NCBI RefSeq assembly: GCF_003349955.1
Contig: NZ_QLKQ01000072.1
Coordinates: 1 to 37,730, forward strand
Reading direction: 5' to 3'
Length of the DNA stretch: 37,730 nucleotides
DNA from: Azospirillum brasilense
GTDB taxonomy: Bacteria > Pseudomonadota > Alphaproteobacteria > Azospirillales > Azospirillaceae
The notes under the pieces: model-generated
Database searches by the model: none
Seen by the model: the letters and a program-made list of their open reading frames with translations, nothing else
Told to the model about the DNA's origin: nothing
Part shown: positions 22,804-30,672 of the stretch, in pieces
Layout of the letters: each line of letters begins with the position of its first letter
How positions within the stretch are numbered: the stretch's first letter is position 1
Translations under genes and position numbers: made by a program

Positions 22804-23759
22804 CGTCCACGCACCTCCACGCCCTGGCGGGTTCCGCCGAACAGGAAGTTCGACGGGTCGTTCTCGATCCGCGTCACGACGCGGGACAATTGCCCCGACA
22901 GGTCGCGCAACTGCGAAATCAGCAAGGTCAGTTCATACAGCCCGCCGCCGGTGAAGTCGCGCAGCGCCCCGCGGTTCTCCCCGATCATGGCGTTGAGCTG
23001 GGTGGCGGTCTTGTTGAGCGATCCGGCCAAGATGTGCAGGTCGCCGGTCACCGTCTTCATGCCGCCTTCCACCGCGGACAGCGTGCGCTGGGCCTGGTCC
23101 ATGGTTTCGCCGATCTGCGGTCCGACCGTCTCGAAGCCCTGGAGCGTCCGGTTGGCCTGGGCGAGGGTCGTGTCCAGCCCCTGGCTGGCGCGGGCCAGCT
23201 CGCCGGTCAGGTCGCGGGTGTTCGCCAGGATCTCGGCGATGGCCGCCTGGTTCTGCGGGGTCAGTAGGTCCGCCACCCGGTTCGTGAGGTCGAGCGCTCG
23301 GTTCAGAAGCTGCGGCGCGGCGTCGACGAAGACCGTCAGCGATGACGGGCGCGACGGAATCACCGGGATGCCGCCGTCATGCGCGGTGCGCAGAAGCTCG
23401 CTCATCTCCGTGCCGCCGGAAATCTGAACATAGGCGCCGCCGGTGATGCCCTGGACCTCCAGCGAGGCGATGGAGTCGGTCTTGATCGGCGTGCCTTCCT
23501 GCACCTCGATCCGCACGCGCACGCGGCTGACGTCGTTGGGGTCCAGGCGGATGTCGGTCGCCGTGCCCACGGGGATGCCGCGGTAGCGCACCGGGCTGCC
23601 CTCCTGCAGGCCGGTCACCGAACCGGTGAAATAGATGTAATAGGGCTGGCGCGTCTCCTCCAGCTGGATCTTGGCGACCCAGACCGTGAAGACGAAGAGG
23701 CCGGCGAGCAAGGCCAACACGAAGCTGCCCACGAGGATGTAGCTGGTGCGGGTTTCCAT
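22800..23759 (-). CDS. mlaD: MCE/MlaD-family substrate-binding protein
   Basis: A 319-aa periplasmic protein anchored by one N-terminal helix (SYILVGSFVLALLAGLFVF). The MCE domain (about 40-120) contains FTGSVTGLQEGSPVRYRGIPVGTA and QGITGGAYVQI. The C-terminal ~200 residues are long helices (NRALDLTNRVADLLTPQNQ and onwards), expected to form a tube that guides lipids across the periplasm. It is longer than E. coli MlaD (~183 aa) and closer to the longer MCE proteins. It lies 9 bases after the ATPase gene. Confidence 0.87.
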   Translation of the reverse strand: METRTSYILVGSFVLALLAGLFVFTVWVAKIQLEETRQPYYIYFTGSVTGLQEGSPVRYRGIPVGTATDIRLDPNDVSRVRVRIEVQEGTPIKTDSIASLEVQGITGGAYVQISGGTEMSELLRTAHDGGIPVIPSRPSSLTVFVDAAPQLLNRALDLTNRVADLLTPQNQAAIAEILANTRDLTGELARASQGLDTTLAQANRTLQGFETVGPQIGETMDQAQRTLSAVEGGMKTVTGDLHILAGSLNKTATQLNAMIGENRGALRDFTGGGLYELTLLISQLRDLSGQLSRVVTRIENDPSNFLFGGTRQGVEVRGR

Positions 23760-23768
23760 GGCGTCCGG

Positions 23769-24563
23769 TCAGCTTTCTGCATGGCGCGCGGCGCGACCGC
23801 GCGGTCCGTGGAAATAGTCGTGAATCCAGGGGTGCGGGTCGCGGAGATGCTCCTCCAGCGTGCCCACGCGAATCTTCTTGTCCACCAGCACGGCGATGCG
23901 GTCGCAGATCGAGGTCAGGCTGTCCAGATCGTGGGTGACCATGAAGACGGTCAGCCCCAGGCTGCGCTGGAGATTGCGGATCAGCTGGTCGAAGGCGGCG
24001 GCGCCGATGGGGTCCAGACCGGCGGTCGGCTCGTCGAGGAACAGGATGTCGGGGTCGAGGGCCAGCGCGCGGGCCAGACCGGCGCGCTTGATCATGCCGC
24101 CCGACAGCTCCGACGGGAACTTCGCCCCGGCGTTGGCCGGCAGGCCGGACATGGCGATCTTGACCCGCGCGATCTCCGCCGCCAGCGCCGCCGAGAGGTC
24201 GGTGTGCTCGCGCAGCGGCACCATGACGTTCTGCGCCACGGTCATCGAACTGAACAGCGCGCCGTTCTGGAACAGCACGCCGGTGCGTGCCTGGAGCGCC
24301 ACCCGCTCCGATTCCGGCAGGCCGGCGGTGTCGCGGCCCAGCAGCTCGATCCGGCCGTCCGCCGGGCGGATCAGGCCGAGGATCTCCTTGAGCAGGACCG
24401 ACTTGCCCGTGCCGGAACCGCCGACCACGCCCAGCACCTCGCCCCGCCGCACGTCGAGGTCGAGCCCGTCATGGACCACCTGCGGGCCGAAGCGCGTGAC
24501 CAGCCCGCGCACGCGGATCACCGCGTCCTGCGAATCCGGTTGTCTGTCGTCAAACGGCGCCAC
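23769..24563 (-). CDS. mlaF: ABC transporter ATPase (MlaF-like)
   Basis: A 264-aa ATPase that powers lipid trafficking between the membranes. Walker A GGSGTGKS, signature LSGGMIKRAGLARAL, Walker B ILFLDEPTAGLDP and the switch His in VTHD are all intact. The start ATG is 6 bases after the permease stop. The C-terminal tail (HDYFHGPRGRAARHAES) is typical of MlaF, where it contacts the partner subunit. Confidence 0.9.
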   Translation of the reverse strand: MAPFDDRQPDSQDAVIRVRGLVTRFGPQVVHDGLDLDVRRGEVLGVVGGSGTGKSVLLKEILGLIRPADGRIELLGRDTAGLPESERVALQARTGVLFQNGALFSSMTVAQNVMVPLREHTDLSAALAAEIARVKIAMSGLPANAGAKFPSELSGGMIKRAGLARALALDPDILFLDEPTAGLDPIGAAAFDQLIRNLQRSLGLTVFMVTHDLDSLTSICDRIAVLVDKKIRVGTLEEHLRDPHPWIHDYFHGPRGRAARHAES

Positions 24564-24569
24564 GGCCCC

Positions 24570-25706
24570 TCACAGCCTGAGGAAGGAGAACAGGACGGAG
24601 AAGACCGCGTCCAGGACGATCACCAGGAAGATCGATTCCACCACCGACTTGGTGGTCAGCGTGCCCACGCTCTCGGCGCTGCCGGAGACCTTCAGCCCCT
24701 CGTAACAGCCGACCATGGCGATCACCAGCGCGAACACCGGCGCCTTCACCAGTCCAACCAGGAAATGCGGCAACGTGACGGCGCCGTGAAGCTGGCGGAT
24801 GAACTGCCCGAAGGTGATGTCCAGCGTCGCGTAGCTCATCACCGCGCCGCCGAACAGCCCCATGATGTCGGCGTAGAAGGCCAGCAGCGGCAGGGTGATC
24901 ATCAGGGCCAGCGCGCGCGGCACCACCAGAAGCTCCACCACGTCCAGCCCCAGCGTGCTGATGGCGTCCACCTCCTGGTTCACCTTCATGGTGCCGATCT
25001 GCGCGGTGAAGGCGGAGCCGGAGCGCCCCGCCACGATGATGGCGGTCATCAGGATGCCGATCTCGCGCAGGATCGACACGCCCAGCAGGTTGACCACGAA
25101 CAGCTCCGCCCCGAAGCGGCGGAGCTGGTCCGCGCCCTGGAAGGCCAGCACCACGCCGATCAGGAAGGACAGCAGCCCGAGGATCGGCAGGGCGTTCAGA
25201 CCGGTCTGCTCGATGTGAAACATCACCGAGCGGAAGCGCAGCCGCCGCGGATTCACCATCAGCCGCCCGAAGGTGATGGCGATCAAACCAAGGAAGGACA
25301 GCAGGTCCCGCCCCTCGCGCAGCCCGTCCACGGCGGTGCGCCCGGTGCGCTCCAGCATGTCGAGGATGGGGCGGTGCGTCTGCGCCCGCTCGACCGGCGG
25401 GGGGCCGACCTCGCGCACGGCGTTGAACAGGGCGGCGTGCTCCGGGCGGATGGCGGTGAGATCGACGCCGTGGCCCGCCGCCGCCAGCCGGTCGGACAGG
25501 GCGGACAGCAGATAGGCCCCCACCGTGTCCATGGCGTCCAGCCGCGACAGGTCGAGGCTGACCGCCCCGCCGCCGTCCAGCGCGAAGCCGTCGAGCGTGC
25601 CCGAGAGCCCCCCCGCGGCCTTCAGGTCCCAATGGCCGAGAGCCGTCAGCCGCCATTCACCGTCGCCGGCGCGCGACGATTCCAACCACGCCCTTTCGCG
25701 CGCCAT
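24570..25706 (-). CDS. mlaE: MlaE-family lipid ABC transporter permease with N-terminal STAS domain
   Basis: A 378-aa inner-membrane permease. Residues ~10-95 form a STAS domain (SLDLSRLDAMDTVGAYLLSAL), which in E. coli is a separate protein, MlaB; here it is fused. The permease part has five to six hydrophobic helices and the family segments QTGLNALPILGLLSFLIGVVLAFQG and GRSGSAFTAQIGTMKVNQEVDAI. First gene of the four-gene operon MlaE-MlaF-MlaD-lipoprotein. It diverges from apt. Such systems maintain outer-membrane lipid asymmetry or move phospholipids; the direction is not decided by sequence. Confidence 0.9.
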   Translation of the reverse strand: MARERAWLESSRAGDGEWRLTALGHWDLKAAGGLSGTLDGFALDGGGAVSLDLSRLDAMDTVGAYLLSALSDRLAAAGHGVDLTAIRPEHAALFNAVREVGPPPVERAQTHRPILDMLERTGRTAVDGLREGRDLLSFLGLIAITFGRLMVNPRRLRFRSVMFHIEQTGLNALPILGLLSFLIGVVLAFQGADQLRRFGAELFVVNLLGVSILREIGILMTAIIVAGRSGSAFTAQIGTMKVNQEVDAISTLGLDVVELLVVPRALALMITLPLLAFYADIMGLFGGAVMSYATLDITFGQFIRQLHGAVTLPHFLVGLVKAPVFALVIAMVGCYEGLKVSGSAESVGTLTTKSVVESIFLVIVLDAVFSVLFSFLRL

Positions 25707-25833
25707 GCCCCGTCCTGCCCTTCCCTTCCGGTGCCGCGATGCGGCGATGCTCGTGCTTGTGGAGAGGAACTTGGCCGCAAGCCCCCCCGATGGTCAACCT
25801 CAAGCCGGGGAAAAACAGCCGTGCAGCGGTGGT

Positions 25834-25862
25834 TTGCACGCGGGCGGCCGCCCCGATAGTAT
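25834..25862 (+). promoter_or_regulatory. Sigma70-type promoter of apt
   Basis: TTGCAC (25834-25839), a 17-base spacer and TAGTAT (25857-25862). The predicted start site is near 25869, leaving a leader of about 25 nt with a TAGGAA ribosome site before the apt ATG. Confidence 0.5.
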
Positions 25863-25893
25863 GGCGCCGCCGTTGCATAGGAACCTTTTCACC

Positions 25894-26421
25894 ATGCCGA
25901 ACCCCATCGATCTGAAGACCCACATCCGCGGCATCGCCGACTTCCCCAAGCCCGGCATCCTCTTCTACGACATCTCCCCGCTGCTGGCTCACGCCGAGGC
26001 GTGGAAGGAGGCGGTGAACCAGCTCGCCGAGGCGCTGCGCCCGCACAAGCCGGAGCTGCTGGTTGGCATCGAATCCCGCGGCTTCCTGATCGCCGCCCCG
26101 CTGGCCCTGGCGCTCGGCACCGGCTTCATCATGGTGCGCAAGCACGGCAAGCTGCCCGGCGACAAGGTCGCCCATTCCTATGACCTGGAATACGGCACCG
26201 ACACCATCGAGGTCCAGGCCGACGCCGTGAAGCCCGGCCAGCGCGTGGTCGTCCTGGACGATCTGCTGGCGACCGGCGGCACCATGGCCGCGGCGGTCAG
26301 CCTGCTGCGCCGCGTCGGCGCCGATGTCCGCGCCGCCGCCTTCCTGGTCGAGCTGACCTTCCTCAACGGCCGCGACAAGCTGGACGTGCCCAGCGTCTCG
26401 CTGATGAGCTACGATTCATAA
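25894..26421 (+). CDS. apt: Adenine phosphoribosyltransferase
   Basis: A 175-aa purine salvage enzyme that makes AMP from adenine and PRPP in the cytoplasm. The PRPP-binding motif VVVLDDLLATGGTMAA lies around 120-135. The N-terminal IADFPKPGILFYDISPLL, the ESRGFL segment and the RKHGKLPG loop are all typical. The ATG at 25894 has TAGGAACC upstream and gives the standard length. Single gene with its own promoter, divergent from the mla operon. A palindromic element follows the stop. Confidence 0.96.
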   Translation: MPNPIDLKTHIRGIADFPKPGILFYDISPLLAHAEAWKEAVNQLAEALRPHKPELLVGIESRGFLIAAPLALALGTGFIMVRKHGKLPGDKVAHSYDLEYGTDTIEVQADAVKPGQRVVVLDDLLATGGTMAAAVSLLRRVGADVRAAAFLVELTFLNGRDKLDVPSVSLMSYDS

Positions 26422-26479
26422 AAGCGCCTTCCGGAAAGGCGTCTGCCCATCGTTTGGGCGAACTCAGCGCAACACGGTT

Positions 26480-26611
26480 CCTTCTCCCCTCCGGGGAGAA
26501 GGTTAGGATGAGGGGGCGCCGGAGGCGGCTTACCCTTCAAGATGGGAGCTTTTCTCCGCCCTGCCGGGCGTAAATCCCCCTCACCCAGCCCTCTTCCCAG
26601 GGGGGAGAGGG
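26480..26611. repeat. GC-rich palindromic intergenic element (copy 2)
   Basis: Begins with a hairpin CCTTCTCCCC/GGGGAGAAGG (26480-26489 with 26493-26502) and ends with CCCTC-TTCCC/GGGAGAGGG-type arms (26589-26611). It contains GGATGAGGGGG and CCCCCTCACCC, shared with the element at 15701. It fills most of the 256-base gap between apt and the CocE-like gene and probably ends apt transcription. Confidence 0.72.
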
Positions 26612-26677
26612 TTTTGAGCAGGTCATGGCACAGCGCTTGCGAGAGTTGAGGGTCACAGTTGCTCGGCAGGGCGCCCC

Positions 26678-28363
26678 ATGACCCATATGGCCCCGGTGAT
26701 TCTCGAACAGCCGCCCCTTCTGGCCGTCCGGCCACCTGAAACCGTCTCCATGCGGACCCGCGACGGCTTGCGGCTGGACGCCGACCTCTACCGGCCCGAC
26801 GGTGTCGGCCCCTGGCCCGTCCTGCTGCTGCGTCTGGCCTGCGGGCGGCGCACGGCGATGACCAGCCATTACGCGCACCCGCGCTGGTACGCCGCGCGGG
26901 GCTATGTGGTCGTGGTGCAGGACGTTCGCGGGCGCGGCACGTCGGAAGGCCGTTTCCGCCCCTTCGAGGCGGAGCGTGAGGACGGCGCCGACGCGGTGGC
27001 CTGGGCGGCCTCGCTGCCCGGCTCCAACGGCACCGTCGGCATGTATGGCAGCGGCTACGCCGGGATGGCCCAGCTTCTCGCCCTGGCCGAGCGGCCCGCT
27101 GCTCTGCGCGCGGTGGTTCCGGCACTGGCCGGCTGGGACGTCTACACCGACTGGGCGACGGAGGGCGGCGCCTTCCGGCTGGCCGACGCGATGGGCTGGG
27201 CGCTGCACTGCGCGGCGGAGTCCGCCCGCCGGTTGGAGGATGGCGCGGCCTACCGCGCGCTCCTGGAGGCAACCCGCAGCCTGCCTCTGGACGACGAGAT
27301 CCCATCCCGCCCGCGGGTGCTGCGGGAGTATGCGCGCCACTGCCATTACGACGACTGGCTGACCACGCCCGGCCCAGGCGGAAGCTGGGACGATCTGTCG
27401 CCACGGCACGCCCTGTCGGGCGGCGGCGGCGAGGTCTCCGTCCTTCAGATCGGCGGCTGGTACGACCCGCGCCTGACCGGCACCGTGGCGGCGCACGAGG
27501 CCCTGTCCGCCGGCAGCGGCACCGTCCGCCTGCTGGTCGGCCCATGGGATCGCCGGGGCGTTGCGGTCCACCCCCAAACCGACGGGCCCCGTGGCGACGG
27601 TCGGGCACCGTCCGACCTGCCGTCCTTCGACGCCCTGCAGCTCGGTTGGTTCGAGCGCTTCCTGAAGGGGGAGATGAACGGAGCGGACCGTGGCGGCCCG
27701 ATCCGCCTGTTCGACGTTCTGGAGCGCCGTTGGCGCGACCTGCCGGCCCTGCCGCCCGCCACCCTGCCGCTGCACCTGTCCAGCGACGGCCTCGCCACGC
27801 GGCGCGGCGGCGTCCTGCGTGAGGGTGCGCCGGACGAAGCCTTCCTCGACGTGCTGGTCCACGACCCGCGCGACCCGGTGCCCACCGTGGGCGGTCACGC
27901 CGTGCCCGACGCCGGTCCGCGCGACCGCGCCGCCATCGACGCCCGTCCCGACGTGGCGGTCTACGACACCCCGCCGCTCGCGGCGCCGCTGACGCTGTCC
28001 GGTCAGGCATCCCTGGAGATCTGGGTGGAGGCCGACGCACCGTCCTTCGACGTCAGCGCCGTCCTGTCCGCCGTGCTGCCGGACGGGCGCGTGCTGCCGC
28101 TCAGCCAGGGCCACGCGCGGGTGGAGCCGGGCGGCGAGCAGCGCCCCATGCCGGTGGCCCTGCGCGCCCTCTGCGCGACCCTGCCCGCTGGAAGCGCGCT
28201 GCGCCTCAGCCTCGCCGGGTCCTGCTTTCCGGCCTACCCCGTCAATCCGGGAACCGGGGCGGAGCCGGGCGAAACCCGGCTGGTGGACGCGCAGCCGATC
28301 ACCCTGCTGATCCACGGCGGCGGCGCCCGCCCGTCGCGCCTGCTGCTGCCGGCGCGGGGCTGA
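26678..28363 (+). CDS. CocE/NonD-family hydrolase-like protein with altered active site
   Basis: A 561-aa protein of the X-Pro dipeptidyl-peptidase/CocE family. The N-terminal alpha/beta-hydrolase part shows VVVQDVRGRGTSEG and the C-terminal ~200 residues form the jelly-roll (PLTLSGQASLEIWVEADAP). The family nucleophile motif G-x-S-Y-x-G reads GSGYAG (124-129), with Gly126 where Ser is expected. The catalytic Asp is kept (WYD, Asp263). The family GPW-x-H motif reads GPWDRR, with Arg292 in place of His. Two of three catalytic residues therefore seem lost, while the fold and length are intact. There is no signal peptide. Ser125 might substitute for the nucleophile, but the His loss argues against normal catalysis. 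A single gene after a repeat element. Confidence 0.85.
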   Translation: MTHMAPVILEQPPLLAVRPPETVSMRTRDGLRLDADLYRPDGVGPWPVLLLRLACGRRTAMTSHYAHPRWYAARGYVVVVQDVRGRGTSEGRFRPFEAEREDGADAVAWAASLPGSNGTVGMYGSGYAGMAQLLALAERPAALRAVVPALAGWDVYTDWATEGGAFRLADAMGWALHCAAESARRLEDGAAYRALLEATRSLPLDDEIPSRPRVLREYARHCHYDDWLTTPGPGGSWDDLSPRHALSGGGGEVSVLQIGGWYDPRLTGTVAAHEALSAGSGTVRLLVGPWDRRGVAVHPQTDGPRGDGRAPSDLPSFDALQLGWFERFLKGEMNGADRGGPIRLFDVLERRWRDLPALPPATLPLHLSSDGLATRRGGVLREGAPDEAFLDVLVHDPRDPVPTVGGHAVPDAGPRDRAAIDARPDVAVYDTPPLAAPLTLSGQASLEIWVEADAPSFDVSAVLSAVLPDGRVLPLSQGHARVEPGGEQRPMPVALRALCATLPAGSALRLSLAGSCFPAYPVNPGTGAEPGETRLVDAQPITLLIHGGGARPSRLLLPARG

Positions 28364-28376
28364 CCGTCACGTCCCG

Positions 28377-29174
28377 TCAGGGACGCCGGCCATAGCCCTC
28401 CTCGTGGGCGGCGTCGAGGCCGTCCTCGTCCTCCTCGAAGTCGCGGAGGGCGCGGGCGGCGCTGCGCAGGCACAGATTCAGGCTGCGGTCGAGCAGGCGC
28501 ATCATCAGATCGCGGAACGGCGTCTTGTCGCCGAGCGACCAGGCGCGCTCGACCATCGCGCCGTACATTTCGCGATCCTCGTCCGTCACCACCACCGGCG
28601 GGAAACCGGCGCGGTTCAGGATCAGGTTGCACAGCAGAAGCGCGGTCGCGGCGTTGCCCTGGAAGAAGGGTCGGACGCTCATCAGCCGGTGATGCGCCTC
28701 GAAGGCGGCCTCCGGCCCCGGCTCCGTCCGGCGCAGCCAGCCCGACAGCGCCGACATCGACACCCGCACCTTGGCCGGATCGGGGGAAGCGCCGGCATCG
28801 TCCTTCAACGGGCCATCCCGGTAGCGGCCGGCGTTGGTGTCGATTCCCTGGTACAGAACGCCGTGGAAGGCCGCGATGGTGCGCTCCGTCACCACGCCGC
28901 CGCCCTGGAAGGACAGGCGGGCCATCAGTTCCAGCGCGGCGCGGTGGTTGAGCGCGAGGCGCTGCGGCTCGGCCGGGCGGCTACGCAGAACAGCGCCGCG
29001 GTCGAGCACCATGCGGATGTCCTCGGCGGACAGCTCCACCCCTTCCACGAGAAGGCAGGCGGTGGTCAGGCCGCGCTCGAAGCGGTCGGCCAGATCGCGG
29101 ACCACCGTCAACGGCATGGGCCGGGCGTCGTCCAGAACCCGCTTCTTTTCCAGAATATCGTCCAGCAGCGCCAT
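28377..29174 (-). CDS. Fic-fold protein with degenerate catalytic motif
   Basis: A 265-aa Fic/DOC family protein. Active Fic enzymes transfer AMP or other phosphate groups using HPFx[D/E]GNGRxxR. Here the site reads RPFFQGNAATAL (168-179): His to Arg168, acidic to Gln172, Gly-Arg to Ala175-Ala176. Other Fic landmarks are intact: the flap NAGRYRDGPLK (114-124) and the preceding helix EAHHRL. An N-terminal helix with LLVEGVELSAED (41-52) resembles the inhibitory [S/T]xxxE[G/N] helix, with Cys40 at the Ser/Thr position. The C-terminus is acidic. No toxin or antitoxin partner flanks it. It converges on the CocE-like gene 13 bases away. I infer a non-AMPylating pseudo-Fic. Confidence 0.82.
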   Translation of the reverse strand: MALLDDILEKKRVLDDARPMPLTVVRDLADRFERGLTTACLLVEGVELSAEDIRMVLDRGAVLRSRPAEPQRLALNHRAALELMARLSFQGGGVVTERTIAAFHGVLYQGIDTNAGRYRDGPLKDDAGASPDPAKVRVSMSALSGWLRRTEPGPEAAFEAHHRLMSVRPFFQGNAATALLLCNLILNRAGFPPVVVTDEDREMYGAMVERAWSLGDKTPFRDLMMRLLDRSLNLCLRSAARALRDFEEDEDGLDAAHEEGYGRRP

Positions 29175-29335
29175 CGTCCCGAACTCCGCAGATCCCGTGC
29201 ATTTTCATAATGCCTGGACGGCGCGCGGGGAAGCACATCCTTTGCCGCCCCACAAGGTCAACAGGGTGCGGTGCAACCTCCGGCCTGCGGTTTTTTGCCG
29301 CTTGTGCCGCCGCGGTTGCCGGTTTTAACATCGCA

Positions 29336-29362
29336 TTGCAAGATTTCCGCGCCCCCTATACT
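29336..29362 (+). promoter_or_regulatory. Possible promoter of the bacteriohemerythrin gene
   Basis: A good -10 hexamer TATACT (29357-29362) with TTGCAA (29336-29341) at a short 15-base spacing. The start would be near 29369, about 27 bases before the ATG, with the GAAAGGA ribosome site inside the leader. Confidence 0.4.
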
Positions 29363-29395
29363 CGCCTGACCCGGCCCTCTGAAAGGATTGATCCG

Positions 29396-29815
29396 ATGCA
29401 ACATGTTGCCTGGGATAAATCGATGAGCGTCGGCGTCGAAATTCTCGACGACGACCACAGAAAATTGCTCGACATGTTCAACCATCTTCTGAAGGCCGGC
29501 ATCGCGGAGAAGGACCGCGCCAGCCTGTCCGGGCTGCTGGGGGGCTTGCAGGAATACACCACCGTGCATTTCAAGCGGGAGGAGGCGCTGATGGAAGAGC
29601 AGGGCTATCCCGGCCTTGACGCCCACCGGGCCGCGCACCGCTATTTCATCGACGAGGTGCACAAGCTGACCCTGGACGATGACGACAGCAACGAGATGAT
29701 GCTGCGCATCGACCTGATCCTGCTCCTCAAGGAGTGGTTCATCGAGCACATCCAGTCGGTGGACAGGCAGTACAGCCCCTTCATGGCCGGCGGCGCCGGC
29801 GGCACCGCCCACTGA
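29396..29815 (+). CDS. Bacteriohemerythrin
   Basis: A 139-aa single-domain hemerythrin, a four-helix protein that binds O2 at a non-haem di-iron site. The ligand motifs are visible in order: His in DDDHRKLLDMFN, HFKREE, HRAAHRYF and HIQSVDRQY. Length is typical of stand-alone bacterial forms. The ATG has a GAAAGGA ribosome site. Probable roles are oxygen delivery or sensing in a microaerophilic, motile cell. It is a single gene with its own promoter and terminator hairpin. Confidence 0.94.
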   Translation: MQHVAWDKSMSVGVEILDDDHRKLLDMFNHLLKAGIAEKDRASLSGLLGGLQEYTTVHFKREEALMEEQGYPGLDAHRAAHRYFIDEVHKLTLDDDDSNEMMLRIDLILLLKEWFIEHIQSVDRQYSPFMAGGAGGTAH

Positions 29816-29829
29816 GCACGCGCGCGAAA

Positions 29830-29855
29830 GCCCCCGCACCGGATGGAGCGGGGGC
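29830..29855 (+). terminator. Hairpin after bacteriohemerythrin
   Basis: GCCCCCGC (29830-29837) pairs with GCGGGGGC (29848-29855) around a 10-base loop, 14 bases after the stop. There is no strong T-run. It lies between converging genes and may act on both strands. Confidence 0.55.
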
Positions 29856-29903
29856 GTCTCGTCAGGGTCTCGGAGGCCGACACGCGATCAGAAGAGGGCC
29901 GGA

Positions 29904-30533
29904 TCAGAAGGCCATGGTGCCGCCCGGTTCGCGAAGGCGCAGGTTGTTCTGAACGTGACGGACGCCGGAGATGGCGTCGGCCAGGTCCTCGGCCCGCCGC
30001 TTCGCCATGCGGTCGTCCACCGTGCCGTCCAGAGTGACCTCGCCGCCCGACACGGACACCGCGATGTCGGTGGCGTCGAGATAGGGGTCTTCGGTCAGCC
30101 GGTCGTTCAGGTCATCGCGGATCCGCTCATCCGACCGGGTGTAGCCGCGGGGGCCGCGCCCCCGGAACTGGGCACGCCGCTCGTCTTCCTGGCGGCGGCG
30201 TTCGGCGTCGTCGCTGCCGAACCAGGAGGCGACCTCGTCACCCGCCTGCTCCCAGAAGTTGCGCTCCCGCGCCATGCCGATGGGTTCGTCACGGTAACGC
30301 TCATCCCGCATGCGGTCGTCGCGATGCCAGCCGCGTTCGGCGTGACCCCAATCGCTGCCCCAGCGGCGACCGGGATCGCGCCCGCCGGAACCGCCGCTTT
30401 CGTAGTCACTCCGGGGGTAACCGCCTGCGCCGTAGGCGCCGCGCCCAAATTCATCGCGATCGCGGACGTCGCGACGGTCGTCCTCGTCCGCGTTGCGGGC
30501 CTCGTCCTTCCACCGGTTCTCGTACTGGGTCAT
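29904..30533 (-). CDS. BON-domain protein with charged, Arg/Asp/Gly-rich N-terminus
   Basis: A 209-aa protein. Residues 1-100 are low-complexity and very rich in Asp, Arg, Gly and Tyr. Then comes the NFWEQAGDEVASWFGSDDAERRR segment and, from ~140, a BON domain (YTRSDERIRDDLNDRL ... VSGGEVTLDGTVDDR). BON domains bind membranes or lipids and occur in OsmY-type osmotic stress proteins. No signal peptide is evident, so the protein may stay in the cytoplasm. The ATG at 30533 has a GGGAG site. An EcfG-like promoter lies upstream at 30588-30613. Confidence 0.85.
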   Translation of the reverse strand: MTQYENRWKDEARNADEDDRRDVRDRDEFGRGAYGAGGYPRSDYESGGSGGRDPGRRWGSDWGHAERGWHRDDRMRDERYRDEPIGMARERNFWEQAGDEVASWFGSDDAERRRQEDERRAQFRGRGPRGYTRSDERIRDDLNDRLTEDPYLDATDIAVSVSGGEVTLDGTVDDRMAKRRAEDLADAISGVRHVQNNLRLREPGGTMAF

Positions 30534-30587
30534 CGCGCCAAACTCCCGTTCGCCGTTGCCCGCCGCCCGTCCGGACGGCTCCTTTGC

Positions 30588-30613
30588 AACAGGAGGGCGC
30601 CACGCTGCGTTCC
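30588..30613 (-). promoter_or_regulatory. EcfG-like promoter of the BON gene (near match)
   Basis: On the minus strand GGAAC (30613-30609), 17 bases, then TGTT (30591-30588), one base off CGTT. It is about 55 bases upstream of the BON ATG. BON and DUF3309 proteins are often in general-stress regulons, which adds modest support. Confidence 0.35.
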
Positions 30614-30647
30614 CCTTTCGGCGCACCGCCGGAGTTTCCGCACAGTC

Positions 30648-30662
30648 TGGCACGCGGATTGC
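30648..30662 (+). promoter_or_regulatory. Sigma54 (-24/-12) promoter with consensus sequence
   Basis: TGGCACG-CGGA-TTGC at 30648-30662 is an exact match to the RpoN consensus TGGCACG-N4-TTGC. It points to the plus strand and away from both neighbouring minus-strand genes. The next plus-strand gene starts nearly 770 bases later, but an intrinsic terminator follows within ~45 bases, so the product is probably a short RNA starting near 30673. Confidence 0.65.
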
Positions 30663-30672
30663 TGCGCTGCAC

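Noticed and set aside
26678..29174. CocE-like and Fic-like genes as a toxin-antitoxin pair
   Set aside because: They converge on opposite strands, are both large, and neither resembles an antitoxin; proximity alone is not enough.
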